Shown one piece after another: positions 15,130 to 23,107 of a DNA stretch of 30,332 nucleotides; position 1 is the first letter of the stretch, and the number at the start of each line of letters is the position of its first letter. A program made the position numbers and the translations under genes. The stretch lies in NCBI GenBank assembly GCA_002308195.1, contig DBVU01000010.1:3313-33644 (forward strand), written 5' to 3'. Under the pieces are notes generated by a model, which saw nothing but the letters and a program-made list of their open reading frames with translations, was not told where the DNA came from and made no database searches. This DNA is from Bacteroidales bacterium UBA1256. Lineage in GTDB: Bacteria; Bacteroidota; Bacteroidia; Bacteroidales; Paludibacteraceae.

Positions 15130-16310
15130 TGCAAACAAAAATCTAATGCTTTCGTTAATGCTTCTTTGTCCAAATGCTGACCGATGAAGACCAATTTCTG
15201 CATACGATCGCCATATTGTTCGTCCCAGTCAGCGCGCAATTGTGCATCTTCGGCCATCAGTTGCTTCAGTTCCTCTTCTGGCATCGTGGCAAACCATTCG
15301 CCCGCTTTGCGCAGATTGAACTGACGTCCTGCCTGTTCAAAGAGATAACACATGTCATACTCCTCCGAGAAATAACACATTCCCTTGCAACGAATGATAT
15401 TCTTTGGCCAATGTGCCGCAACAAACTCATCGAACAGTCCTAGATCGAACGGACGACGCGCATAATAGACAAACGTCTCGATGCCATATTCATCGCCATG
15501 ATTATGTTCGTGCTCTTCGTGTTCATCGTCATCATCATCGTCATCGTGATGGTGGTGATGCTCATGATGATGACTGGCATCTTCTATTTCGCTAATCCAT
15601 GTGGCCGAAGTAGCTACGCGGTCAAAGTCAAACAGACCCGTATTCAGTATCTTCTCAAACTCTACGTCACAGTAGTTGGTCTCTATGATTTCAGCTTTTG
15701 GCTGGATTGCGCGAATAATGGCTCTAATATGGTTCAATTCCTCTTCGCTTACCTCCGCAGCCTTGTTCAGTAGGATGATATTGCAAAACTCAATTTGCTC
15801 AGTTACCAGTGCTGCCAAATCCTCTTCTTTGGTTACGTGGCCTAGAGAATCGCCATTGGCAAACTCATCGCGCAGACGAAGCGCATCCACAACGGTGCAT
15901 ATACAGTCTATGGCAGGAATACCGTCTCGTGCAAACTGCGGAACCATTTCCGGATATGAGCAGATAGTTTGTGCTATCGGACCTGGTTCGCAGATACCAC
16001 TGGCCTCAATCACGATATAGTCGTAGGCTTTTTGTGCAACCAGTTCATGTAACTGCGCAATCAAATCCATCTTGAGCGAGCAACAGATGCAGCCATTCTG
16101 CAGAGCGATAAGCGAGTCATCTTTCTGACTGACTACTCCGCCCTGCTGAATGAGCGACGCATCTATATTCACTTCGCCTATATCGTTAACAATAACAGCA
16201 AAGCGAATTCCTTGCCGATTGGCCAGGATACGATTCAGTAGCGTTGTTTTGCCGCTACCCAGATAACCGGTTAGCAGCAAAACTGGTATTCTATTAACGG
16301 TTGTTAACAT
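15126..16310 (-). CDS. CobW/P47K (COG0523) GTP-dependent metal chaperone
   Basis: G3E-family GTPase thought to deliver metal (often zinc) to client proteins; 394 residues, cytoplasmic. Walker A is GYLGSGKTT (15-23), VNDIGEVNID (41-50) is the switch region, and the metal-binding CxCC is in GCICCS (Cys74, Cys76, Cys77). A His/Asp/Glu-rich stretch at about 247-272 (for example HHHEHHHHH) is a probable metal-holding loop between the GTPase and C-terminal CobW_C domains. The guanine-specificity motif appears as NKAAE instead of NKxD. It overlaps the DUF2723 gene by 17 bases and the thioesterase gene by 4. No Zur-type operator was recognised, so the metal is not known. Confidence 0.87.
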   Translation of the reverse strand: MLTTVNRIPVLLLTGYLGSGKTTLLNRILANRQGIRFAVIVNDIGEVNIDASLIQQGGVVSQKDDSLIALQNGCICCSLKMDLIAQLHELVAQKAYDYIVIEASGICEPGPIAQTICSYPEMVPQFARDGIPAIDCICTVVDALRLRDEFANGDSLGHVTKEEDLAALVTEQIEFCNIILLNKAAEVSEEELNHIRAIIRAIQPKAEIIETNYCDVEFEKILNTGLFDFDRVATSATWISEIEDASHHHEHHHHHDDDDDDDEHEEHEHNHGDEYGIETFVYYARRPFDLGLFDEFVAAHWPKNIIRCKGMCYFSEEYDMCYLFEQAGRQFNLRKAGEWFATMPEEELKQLMAEDAQLRADWDEQYGDRMQKLVFIGQHLDKEALTKALDFCLQ

Positions 16311-19300
16311 ATTGTGCGTATTCAGGATAATACTTATCTACTAGCTCATTCTGGCCGTAACGTTCGCAAGTCTGCAGTACGAAACTGAGGATTGCCGCTT
16401 CACGACCGGAAGTTGGTTCCATCACTTCGCGTTGACGACGATTGAGCGATTGTGCAAAACGCAGATATTCGACGCAGGTATTAGCCACATTATCCATAAT
16501 AGCCAATCCCTTCTCGTTTTCGCCCAACGTAAAGTACATAGATGCCATCGTAGCCGATGTATAATCGTACGGGATATTGTAGCCTGGTAATTGCTCTTCT
16601 GCAAAATCCAATACTTCTAGCGCTTTGTCACGTTGATTGGTGCGAATCAACTCTTCGGCTAACTCGGCAAACATCATACGATGTGTGCGACACATACGCA
16701 TCAGGTTTTCGTCAATGTAGATGCCCGGCAGATTCATATTGCCATAGGCAAACTTATGCATCATGTTCTCGTACATCTTTTCTGCATTAACTCGCGGTTG
16801 GCCGTTCTGGCTACGAACTGGAGTGATTTGGTAGGCTAAACCGGTTAGTTCCATCCACGGCTCCAAACCAAGATAATAGTCATTGCCGACTGTTGCACAG
16901 AAATACATTGGACGTTTCCATTGATTCTGTTGCAGCATCTCCATAATCATCATTTGCGAACGAGTGTACATACGTCGTTTCTGGAAGAAAATCTGCTGAC
17001 CATCCGGTGTCTCCACATAGAGTTGATCAGATGGCAAATAATTTTCTCCTTCACGAGTTTGTGTACGCGGATCATCCGAACGGAAGAAAGCAAATGCTTT
17101 CTCTACCGAGATTGGTTGTCCCAAACGGTTATCTACACGGGCAATTTCGTTTTTGCCCGGCATGAAATCTTTGTATTCCCATGAGATCGGCAGAGCCTCA
17201 GACCCATAGTATGGACGTTTCATTTGCGATATATACCAATCCGTTTGCAGATACGATAGGTTGCAGACACGCAGATCTGTTCCTACTTCTTCTACCTCTT
17301 GGTTGTACCACAATGGGAAGGTATCGTTATCACCATTGGAGAACAAGATAGCTTGCGTCTCGCACGATTTCAGGTAGTTAGCACCAAAATCGCGGCACGA
17401 ATAGCGTTTCGAACGATCGTGATCATCCCAGTTCTGTTGTGCCATTAGTGCGGGAACTCCTAAGCAAAGCAACGAAGCCAGTACTGCCACGATGGTCTTG
17501 CCAACCTTTGTTTTTAATGCACTATTCAGCCAATCAATCAAGGCCAACACACCCAATCCAATCCAGATACAGAACGCATAGAACGAACCCGCATACGCAT
17601 AGTCTCGTTCACGCGGCTGATAAGGTGTTTGGTTCAGATACATCACGATGGCGAGACCTGTCAAGAAGAACAGCAAGAATGTCAAGGTAAAATTCTTCCA
17701 TCCTACTGCCTGACCTTCCTGATTGCGTTTGGAACATTGCCATACAATACCGATTACGCCAAGGAGTAATGGCAAGAGATAATAGACATTATGTCCTTTA
17801 TTCTCCTTAAGTTCAGTTGGCAGAAGCGATTGGTCTCCGAGCATTGCATTATCAATAAACGGAATACCAGAAATCCAGTTACCCTTTGTAATATCACCAT
17901 AGGATTGCAAATCATTTTGACGACCGGCAAAATTCCACATGAAATAACGCCAATACATGAAATTGACCTGATAGCGGAAGAAGAAACGCAAGTTCTCTCC
18001 AAACGTAGGACAATACTCTGTCTTCTGTTGCCCGCAATAGTCATAACGAACTCGACGCCCTTTGACATTTGCCCACTCCTTGTATGCCTGAACATGGCTA
18101 TCCTGTGGCGAATACATACGCGGGAAAAGCATACAGAACTGCTTCATGTAAACATACGAGGATTTGTACCCCGTGATTACATAATGGTCTTTCTCACCTT
18201 CCACTTTGGGCGCGGGAGCATATTGCGCATGCCCCTGTTTTTCCACAGGGATACACATTTGTCCTTCGATGCGCAATTCAACAGGCGCATTGTAGGTCTG
18301 TCCGTAGAACAACGGACGATCGCCATATTGCTCACGATTCAAATAATATTTGAGCGAGAATACATTGTCCGGCGAGTTCTGATCCATCGGCGTATCCGCA
18401 TTCGAGCGAATCACCAAAGCAGCATAGCTGCTATAACCAATCAAAATAACAGCAATCATTAGGGTCGCTGTATTCAACCAACGAGCGGGAATCAGATCAC
18501 GCTTGCTGAGCAGAATTGCCAACAAGGCACCGGAAAGGAGGATACCAATCCACCATTGCTCAAACAAGAACGCAGCACCGGAGAGCGCAAAAGCAGCAGT
18601 TACTGCAATGGCCATACGCGTTTTCGATGCCTCTTTGTTGGTCTCGATGATGGCCCAAACGAGGGCTGCAACGGCAAGGATGATATACACCGCAAGACCT
18701 GTATTGAACGGACATCCGAGGGCATTGACAAATAGCAATTCAAACCATCCTGCCACTGTCGGGAAGCCCGGAATAATGCCATAAAGAACCACGAGCAGAA
18801 TAGCGCACGAAGCCAGGAAGGCGTAAATCAAGCCTTTCCACGAGAACTCGTAACGACGAAAATAGTAAACCAATACGATGGCTGGAATCGTCAGCAAGTT
18901 CAGCAAGTGAACACCTATACTCAGTCCCATCAAATAAGCGATAGCAATCAGCCAACGGTCAGAACCTTCTTCATCTGCCTGTTCGTCCCACTTGAGAATG
19001 AGCCAGAACACTACGGCTGTAAACAAAGAAGATGAGGCATATACTTCGCCTTCTACAGCCGAGAACCAGAATGTGTCGCTGAATGTGTAAGCCAACGCGC
19101 CAACGGCTCCGGCACCAAGAAGTGCTATACCTTTCCATAGTTCATCTGGCTGCACCAATTTCTTTGCCAACGCAGTAATCGTCCAGAATAGGAATAAGAT
19201 AGTAAACGCACTAGCCAAAGCCGACAATGCATTTACGCACATCGCTACATGACTGGCATCCGATGCAAAAAGAGCAAAGAAATGACCCATCAACATGAAG

Positions 19301-19467
19301 AATGGTGCTCCGGGCGGATGGCCTACATCCAACTTCCAAGCACTGGAGATGAACTCGCCGCAATCCCAAAAGGATGCAGTCGGTTCAATTGTCAGGAGAT
19401 ACGTCACGGCTGCGATGGCAAATACCACCCATCCGCAGAGCGTATTCCAAAGTTTAAAATGCTTCAT
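16294..19467 (-). CDS. DUF2723 (TMEM260-like, GT-C type) membrane protein
   Basis: Large inner-membrane protein of 1057 residues with roughly a dozen membrane helices in the first ~680 residues and a soluble C-terminal part whose end (about 940-1050) looks helical and TPR-like. DUF2723 hallmarks are PTASFWDCGEFISSAWKL (30-47), with the acidic pair Asp35/Glu38 suited to GT-C catalysis, and PRERDYAYAGSFYAF near 622-636. Human TMEM260, of the same family, is a protein O-mannosyltransferase; transfer of sugar to protein is therefore a plausible role, not shown here. The start at 19467 (MKHFKLW) is chosen: the frame can extend 32 residues to 19563, but that part overlaps the promoter at 19530-19560. 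It is the first gene of the minus-strand row. Confidence 0.88.
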   Translation of the reverse strand: MKHFKLWNTLCGWVVFAIAAVTYLLTIEPTASFWDCGEFISSAWKLDVGHPPGAPFFMLMGHFFALFASDASHVAMCVNALSALASAFTILFLFWTITALAKKLVQPDELWKGIALLGAGAVGALAYTFSDTFWFSAVEGEVYASSSLFTAVVFWLILKWDEQADEEGSDRWLIAIAYLMGLSIGVHLLNLLTIPAIVLVYYFRRYEFSWKGLIYAFLASCAILLVVLYGIIPGFPTVAGWFELLFVNALGCPFNTGLAVYIILAVAALVWAIIETNKEASKTRMAIAVTAAFALSGAAFLFEQWWIGILLSGALLAILLSKRDLIPARWLNTATLMIAVILIGYSSYAALVIRSNADTPMDQNSPDNVFSLKYYLNREQYGDRPLFYGQTYNAPVELRIEGQMCIPVEKQGHAQYAPAPKVEGEKDHYVITGYKSSYVYMKQFCMLFPRMYSPQDSHVQAYKEWANVKGRRVRYDYCGQQKTEYCPTFGENLRFFFRYQVNFMYWRYFMWNFAGRQNDLQSYGDITKGNWISGIPFIDNAMLGDQSLLPTELKENKGHNVYYLLPLLLGVIGIVWQCSKRNQEGQAVGWKNFTLTFLLFFLTGLAIVMYLNQTPYQPRERDYAYAGSFYAFCIWIGLGVLALIDWLNSALKTKVGKTIVAVLASLLCLGVPALMAQQNWDDHDRSKRYSCRDFGANYLKSCETQAILFSNGDNDTFPLWYNQEVEEVGTDLRVCNLSYLQTDWYISQMKRPYYGSEALPISWEYKDFMPGKNEIARVDNRLGQPISVEKAFAFFRSDDPRTQTREGENYLPSDQLYVETPDGQQIFFQKRRMYTRSQMMIMEMLQQNQWKRPMYFCATVGNDYYLGLEPWMELTGLAYQITPVRSQNGQPRVNAEKMYENMMHKFAYGNMNLPGIYIDENLMRMCRTHRMMFAELAEELIRTNQRDKALEVLDFAEEQLPGYNIPYDYTSATMASMYFTLGENEKGLAIMDNVANTCVEYLRFAQSLNRRQREVMEPTSGREAAILSFVLQTCERYGQNELVDKYYPEYAQYVNNR

Positions 19468-19529
19468 TATGTTATTTAATTTTATTGTTATTTTTTCGAA
19501 AAAGGCACATAATATGCCAAAATACTGTG

Positions 19530-19560
19530 CAAAGGTAGTACAAATAACTGAAACCTGCAA
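19530..19560 (-). promoter_or_regulatory. Bacteroidota-type promoter of the DUF2723 / capsule-machinery row
   Basis: On the minus strand: TTG at 19560-19558, a 20-base spacer, then TACCTTTG at 19537-19530. The leader to the ATG at 19467 would be about 56 nt, A/T-rich and without a Shine-Dalgarno sequence. It diverges from the plus-strand promoter at 19631-19661, and about 70 bases between them could hold shared control sites; a short hairpin GCCCC-TAAA-GGGG lies there (19578-19592). Confidence 0.8.
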
Positions 19561-19630
19561 CACGAAAACGCAAATTCGCCCCTAAAGGGGGCAGAAAATG
19601 CATTTTTTTTAAAATATTCTTTACGCGCGC

Positions 19631-19661
19631 TTGCATATATAAAAAAAAAGTTATACCTTTG
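19631..19661 (+). promoter_or_regulatory. Bacteroidota-type promoter of the ugd / glycan-assembly operon
   Basis: TTG at 19631-19633, a 20-base spacer, then TACCTTTG at 19654-19661. The expected leader is about 36 nt, rich in A and T, before the ATG at 19704. No flanking inverted repeats of the kind that make Bacteroides capsule promoters invertible were found. Confidence 0.82.
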
Positions 19662-19703
19662 CAGGCTTTTTTTGAATAAAAATACATAACACACATACAA
19701 ACT

Positions 19704-20459
19704 ATGATTAACATTGGAATTATTGGATGCGGATTTGTAGGTGGGGCTTTGAAAAATTGGCTTGAGCACAACAATCCGGAGTGTAAGTTGTTTATTAGCG
19801 ACCCGCCAAAAGGTTACAACGATGATCTGAGCAATATTGATATTGCTTTTCTACAGATTCACGTCCCTACTGAGGAAGACGGAACACAAGATTTGACCTT
19901 GATGAAAGAATTGATTACAAATCTTCCGGACGTGCCTGTTTTCGTGCGCACAACCATTCTTCCTGGCACAAGCGAACGTCTCTCCCGCGAAACGGGACAT
20001 CAGGTTTGCTATATGCCGGAGTTTCTGACAGAGCGCACCTTTATTGAGGATTTTAACAAGCAAACGATGGTATTCACCGGCGCACAAGACCTACTGACCA
20101 AAATCTTCGTCGGTAAGAAGTTCACTGTGATGTCTCCGTTAGAAGCGGAACTAACCAAGTACATGCATAATGTTTTCGGTGCATACAAGGTAACTTATTT
20201 CAACGCTTGTCGCGAATATTGCGAACAAATGGGTGCAGATTGGCGAAAAGTACACACTGGAATCCTTCTTTCCGGCTACATTAATGACACGCACACCTAT
20301 GTACCGGGACCGGATGGTAAATTCGGATACGGAGGCAAATGCTTCCCGAAAGATGTGAATGCTTTCGCTGAAATGACAAAGGGCACACCTCTCGGCACAC
20401 TTCTGGAGCACCTCCACGAACTAAATGTCCACTTCCGTGGCGTAGAGGAGCACATCTAA
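19704..20459 (+). CDS. Short UDP-glucose/GDP-mannose dehydrogenase-family protein
   Basis: Protein of 251 residues of the nucleotide-sugar 6-dehydrogenase superfamily, where full enzymes have about 390-450. Present: the Rossmann turn IGCGFVGGAL (about 7-16), IHVPTEEDG at the second strand region, FVRTTILPGTS, MPEFLTERTF, and the catalytic-cysteine motif FGYGGKCFPKD (Cys213). Missing: almost all of the C-terminal nucleotide-sugar binding domain, since only 38 residues follow the cysteine (153 follow it in the neighbouring Ugd), and about 46 residues of the N-terminal half. The frame is intact and the motifs are kept, so it is more likely a distinct short family than a fresh pseudogene. It may act as a partner of Ugd or on another substrate. 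First gene of the plus-strand operon. Confidence 0.75.
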   Translation: MINIGIIGCGFVGGALKNWLEHNNPECKLFISDPPKGYNDDLSNIDIAFLQIHVPTEEDGTQDLTLMKELITNLPDVPVFVRTTILPGTSERLSRETGHQVCYMPEFLTERTFIEDFNKQTMVFTGAQDLLTKIFVGKKFTVMSPLEAELTKYMHNVFGAYKVTYFNACREYCEQMGADWRKVHTGILLSGYINDTHTYVPGPDGKFGYGGKCFPKDVNAFAEMTKGTPLGTLLEHLHELNVHFRGVEEHI

Positions 20460-20463
20460 TTGT

Positions 20464-20484
20464 AAATCATAAATCGTAAATCGT
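20464..20484 (+). repeat. 7-bp tandem repeat leading into the ugd start
   Basis: Three copies of AAATCRT (AAATCAT, AAATCGT, AAATCGT) and a partial fourth whose AAATG includes the ugd start codon. It occupies nearly all of the 27 bases between the short dehydrogenase and ugd. It supplies an A/U-rich, unstructured leader, which suits ribosome loading in Bacteroidota without a Shine-Dalgarno sequence. Confidence 0.7.
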
Positions 20485-20486
20485 AA

Positions 20487-21725
20487 ATGAAGATTGCTGT
20501 TGCCGGAACAGGGTATGTAGGACTTAGTATTGCTACCCTACTCGCTCAACATAACGAAGTTATCGCGGTAGACATCGTGCCCGAGAAGGTCGATATGATC
20601 AATCGTCGCCAGTCGCCTATCCAGGACGAGTACATCGAGAAGTACCTGGCCGAAAAAGAACTCCATCTTACCGCAACCCTAGACGCAGAATCCGCGTACA
20701 AGGATGCCGAGTATGTAGTCATTGCGGCCCCCACCAACTACGATAGTCGCCGCAACTACTTTGATACTTCGGCCGTAGAGAACGTCATTGAGACCGTCCT
20801 TCGCGTCAACAAAGATGCCATCATGGTCATCAAATCCACCATCCCTGTGGGCTACACCGAGAGCGTGCGCAAGAAATACCATTGCGACAACATCCTCTTC
20901 TCGCCCGAGTTCTTGCGTGAATCGAAGGCGCTCTATGATAACCTGTATCCAAGTCGTATCATAGTCGGGACAATCCTAGACAATACTCATATGTATGCCG
21001 TAGCTTCCACGTTTGCTGACTTGCTACGTCAGGGTGCTCTCAAACAGGACGTCGAAGTGCGTATCATGGGTCTCACCGAAGCCGAGGCTGTCAAACTGTT
21101 TGCCAACACCTACTTAGCATTACGTGTGAGCTATTTCAACGAACTCGACACCTACGCCGAGATGAAGGGACTGGACACCCAGTCTATTATCGATGGTGTA
21201 TGTCTCGACCCGCGTATCGGCACGCACTACAATAATCCATCCTTCGGTTACGGAGGTTACTGCTTACCAAAAGACACGAAGCAGTTGTTGGCCAACTATG
21301 AGGATGTACCGGAAAACCTGATCGAAGCCATTGTCGAGTCCAATCGTACGCGCAAGGACTTCATCGCCGACCGTGTATTAGCCAAGGCCGGTTACTACGA
21401 TTACTATCACAAAGGAGATTTCGATGCCAAGCAAGAACATGATTGCACGATAGGCGTCTATCGATTGACGATGAAATCGAATAGCGACAACTTCCGTCAG
21501 TCCAGCATCCAAGGTATCATGAAGCGTGTGAAAGCCAAAGGAGCCAAGGTCATCATCTACGAGCCTACGCTTGAGAACGGAACAACCTTCTTTGGTAGCG
21601 AAGTAGTCAACGACCTTACGGAATTCAAGCGCCGCAGCCAGGCGATCATCGCCAACCGCTACGACGCCGTACTCGACGACGTAAAAGACAAAGTATATAC
21701 GCGAGACATCTTCAGAAGAGACTGA
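20487..21725 (+). CDS. ugd: UDP-glucose 6-dehydrogenase
   Basis: Oxidises UDP-glucose twice with NAD+ to UDP-glucuronate, an acidic building block for capsule. 412 residues, full length. GTGYVGLS (7-14) is the NAD turn; [25 protein letters not shown] is represented with catalytic Cys259, and the segment up to DTKQLLANY closely follows the enterobacterial Ugd pattern rather than the UDP-GlcNAc dehydrogenase (WbpA) pattern. The C-terminal UDP-binding domain (about 300-412) is present. It lies 27 bases after the short homologue and 17 bases before the flippase gene. Confidence 0.93.
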   Translation: MKIAVAGTGYVGLSIATLLAQHNEVIAVDIVPEKVDMINRRQSPIQDEYIEKYLAEKELHLTATLDAESAYKDAEYVVIAAPTNYDSRRNYFDTSAVENVIETVLRVNKDAIMVIKSTIPVGYTESVRKKYHCDNILFSPEFLRESKALYDNLYPSRIIVGTILDNTHMYAVASTFADLLRQGALKQDVEVRIMGLTEAEAVKLFANTYLALRVSYFNELDTYAEMKGLDTQSIIDGVCLDPRIGTHYNNPSFGYGGYCLPKDTKQLLANYEDVPENLIEAIVESNRTRKDFIADRVLAKAGYYDYYHKGDFDAKQEHDCTIGVYRLTMKSNSDNFRQSSIQGIMKRVKAKGAKVIIYEPTLENGTTFFGSEVVNDLTEFKRRSQAIIANRYDAVLDDVKDKVYTRDIFRRD

Positions 21726-21742
21726 TGGCTGAATGCTAAACA

Positions 21743-23107
21743 ATGGCCGAAAAAGTAGAGCACATAGGAAAGCGTGAGATCGCATGGAGTTATGCCGGAA
21801 CGGCCTTTATGATTGGTGCCGGTGTGATTCTGTTGCCTTTTATCTTGCACAAAATGCCGCAAGAGACGGTGGGTATATGGAATATTTTCCAGACCATCAC
21901 CTTCTTGGTACTTCTGCTCGATTTCGGTTTCCGACCCTCTTTTGCACGCAACATCAGTTATATCTTCTCAGGTGTTGACTCACTCCAAAAAGAAGGTGTA
22001 TCTCATACGACTGCCGATGCTCAGGTCAACTACGGCCTACTTAAAGGTACGCTCACAGCCATGCGGCGATTCTACCGCTGGATAGCTCTGGCGGTATTTG
22101 GCATCCTGGCCACCGCAGGAACGGCATATTTCTATTACATCTTACAGAAGTATTCCGGCGACCGACAAGACGCACTCATCGCTTGGATCCTACTGATTGC
22201 TATCAACTGCTATAACCTATACACCTTCTATTACGATGCCCTGCTCACCGGCAAAGGATACATCACGCGCATCCAACAGATCAACATGCTGGGCCAAACG
22301 GTCTATATCAGTTTGGCTATCGGTCAGATATATGCCGGCTTGGGACTGACAGCAATCGTGGCTTCACAACTGGTTGCCACGATTATTCGTCGGTTGTTGA
22401 CGTACCACGTATTTTTCACTCCCGAACTCAAGGCACATCTGCGCGAAGCCGAAGCAGATGAACCCAAAGACATATTCGGTGCTATCACACCCAATGCCAT
22501 TAAGATCGGCCTGACGCAATTAGGCGGATTTCTGGTAAATAAGTCCGCCCTGCTGATCGGTTCGGCCTTCCTGACCTTGGAGCAAATAGCCTGTTATGGC
22601 ATCACCATCCAGGTCATGGATATCCTGGCACGTTGTGCAACAGTCTTCTATCAATCTTATACACCGAAACTGGCACAATGCCGTGCAGAGAACGATTTGA
22701 TCGGATTAAGACGATACTATATCCTGTGTATCGGCAGCCTATGGACCATATTCCTTCTTGGCGGCCTGGCATGGATACTCCTCGGCAACTGGGCTTTGCA
22801 ACTCATCGATAGTCAAACGCCGTTTGTTCCGATAGTCATGCTATGCGTTCTACTGCTTATCAACGCCTTGGAGCACAACCATGCCGTATCGGCCGGCTTT
22901 ATCATGGCGGATAACAAAATACCATTCTTCATTCCCTCATTGGTGAGCGGAGCGGCAACCGTGTTGCTTCTATGGATCTTCTTGGGTCCGTTGCATTGGG
23001 GAATATGGGGACTGATTTTGGCACCCGGTATTGCCCAGTTGGCCTACCAGAACTGGAAATGGCCGAGTGTGGTAATTAAAGAACTTTGGGGAAATGACGG
23101 CAAGTAG
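21743..23107 (+). CDS. Wzx-like polysaccharide flippase (MOP superfamily)
   Basis: Inner-membrane protein of 454 residues that should flip undecaprenyl-linked repeat units to the periplasm. About 12-14 hydrophobic segments are evident, starting with SYAGTAFMIGAGVILLPFIL near residues 14-33; the N-terminal half has the arrangement of polysaccharide biosynthesis (RfbX-like) proteins. There is a long loop with ELKAHLREAEADEPKD between the sixth and seventh segments. It overlaps the polymerase gene by 14 bases. Together with the polymerase, the chain-length regulator and the OPX proteins it completes a Wzx/Wzy pathway. Confidence 0.87.
   Translation: MAEKVEHIGKREIAWSYAGTAFMIGAGVILLPFILHKMPQETVGIWNIFQTITFLVLLLDFGFRPSFARNISYIFSGVDSLQKEGVSHTTADAQVNYGLLKGTLTAMRRFYRWIALAVFGILATAGTAYFYYILQKYSGDRQDALIAWILLIAINCYNLYTFYYDALLTGKGYITRIQQINMLGQTVYISLAIGQIYAGLGLTAIVASQLVATIIRRLLTYHVFFTPELKAHLREAEADEPKDIFGAITPNAIKIGLTQLGGFLVNKSALLIGSAFLTLEQIACYGITIQVMDILARCATVFYQSYTPKLAQCRAENDLIGLRRYYILCIGSLWTIFLLGGLAWILLGNWALQLIDSQTPFVPIVMLCVLLLINALEHNHAVSAGFIMADNKIPFFIPSLVSGAATVLLLWIFLGPLHWGIWGLILAPGIAQLAYQNWKWPSVVIKELWGNDGK

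Noticed and set aside
10661..16310. Complete ManNAc3NAcA-type pathway from the WlbA-like enzyme, aminotransferase and dehydrogenase
   Set aside because: No WbpD acetyltransferase or WbpI epimerase is present and the full dehydrogenase looks like Ugd, not WbpA.
17791..18462. 223-residue plus-strand frame opposite DUF2723
   Set aside because: Antisense shadow of a well-supported membrane protein gene; no recognisable motif.
19468..19563. N-terminal extension of the DUF2723 protein
   Set aside because: It would run through the promoter; the protein starting at 19467 matches the family start.
19578..19592. Hairpin GCCCC-TAAA-GGGG as a terminator
   Set aside because: Stem of only four to five pairs, T-tract about ten bases away, and it lies between divergent promoters where no transcript ends.
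19530..19661. Phase-variable (invertible) capsule promoter
   Set aside because: No pair of inverted repeats flanks either promoter and no recombinase gene is near.
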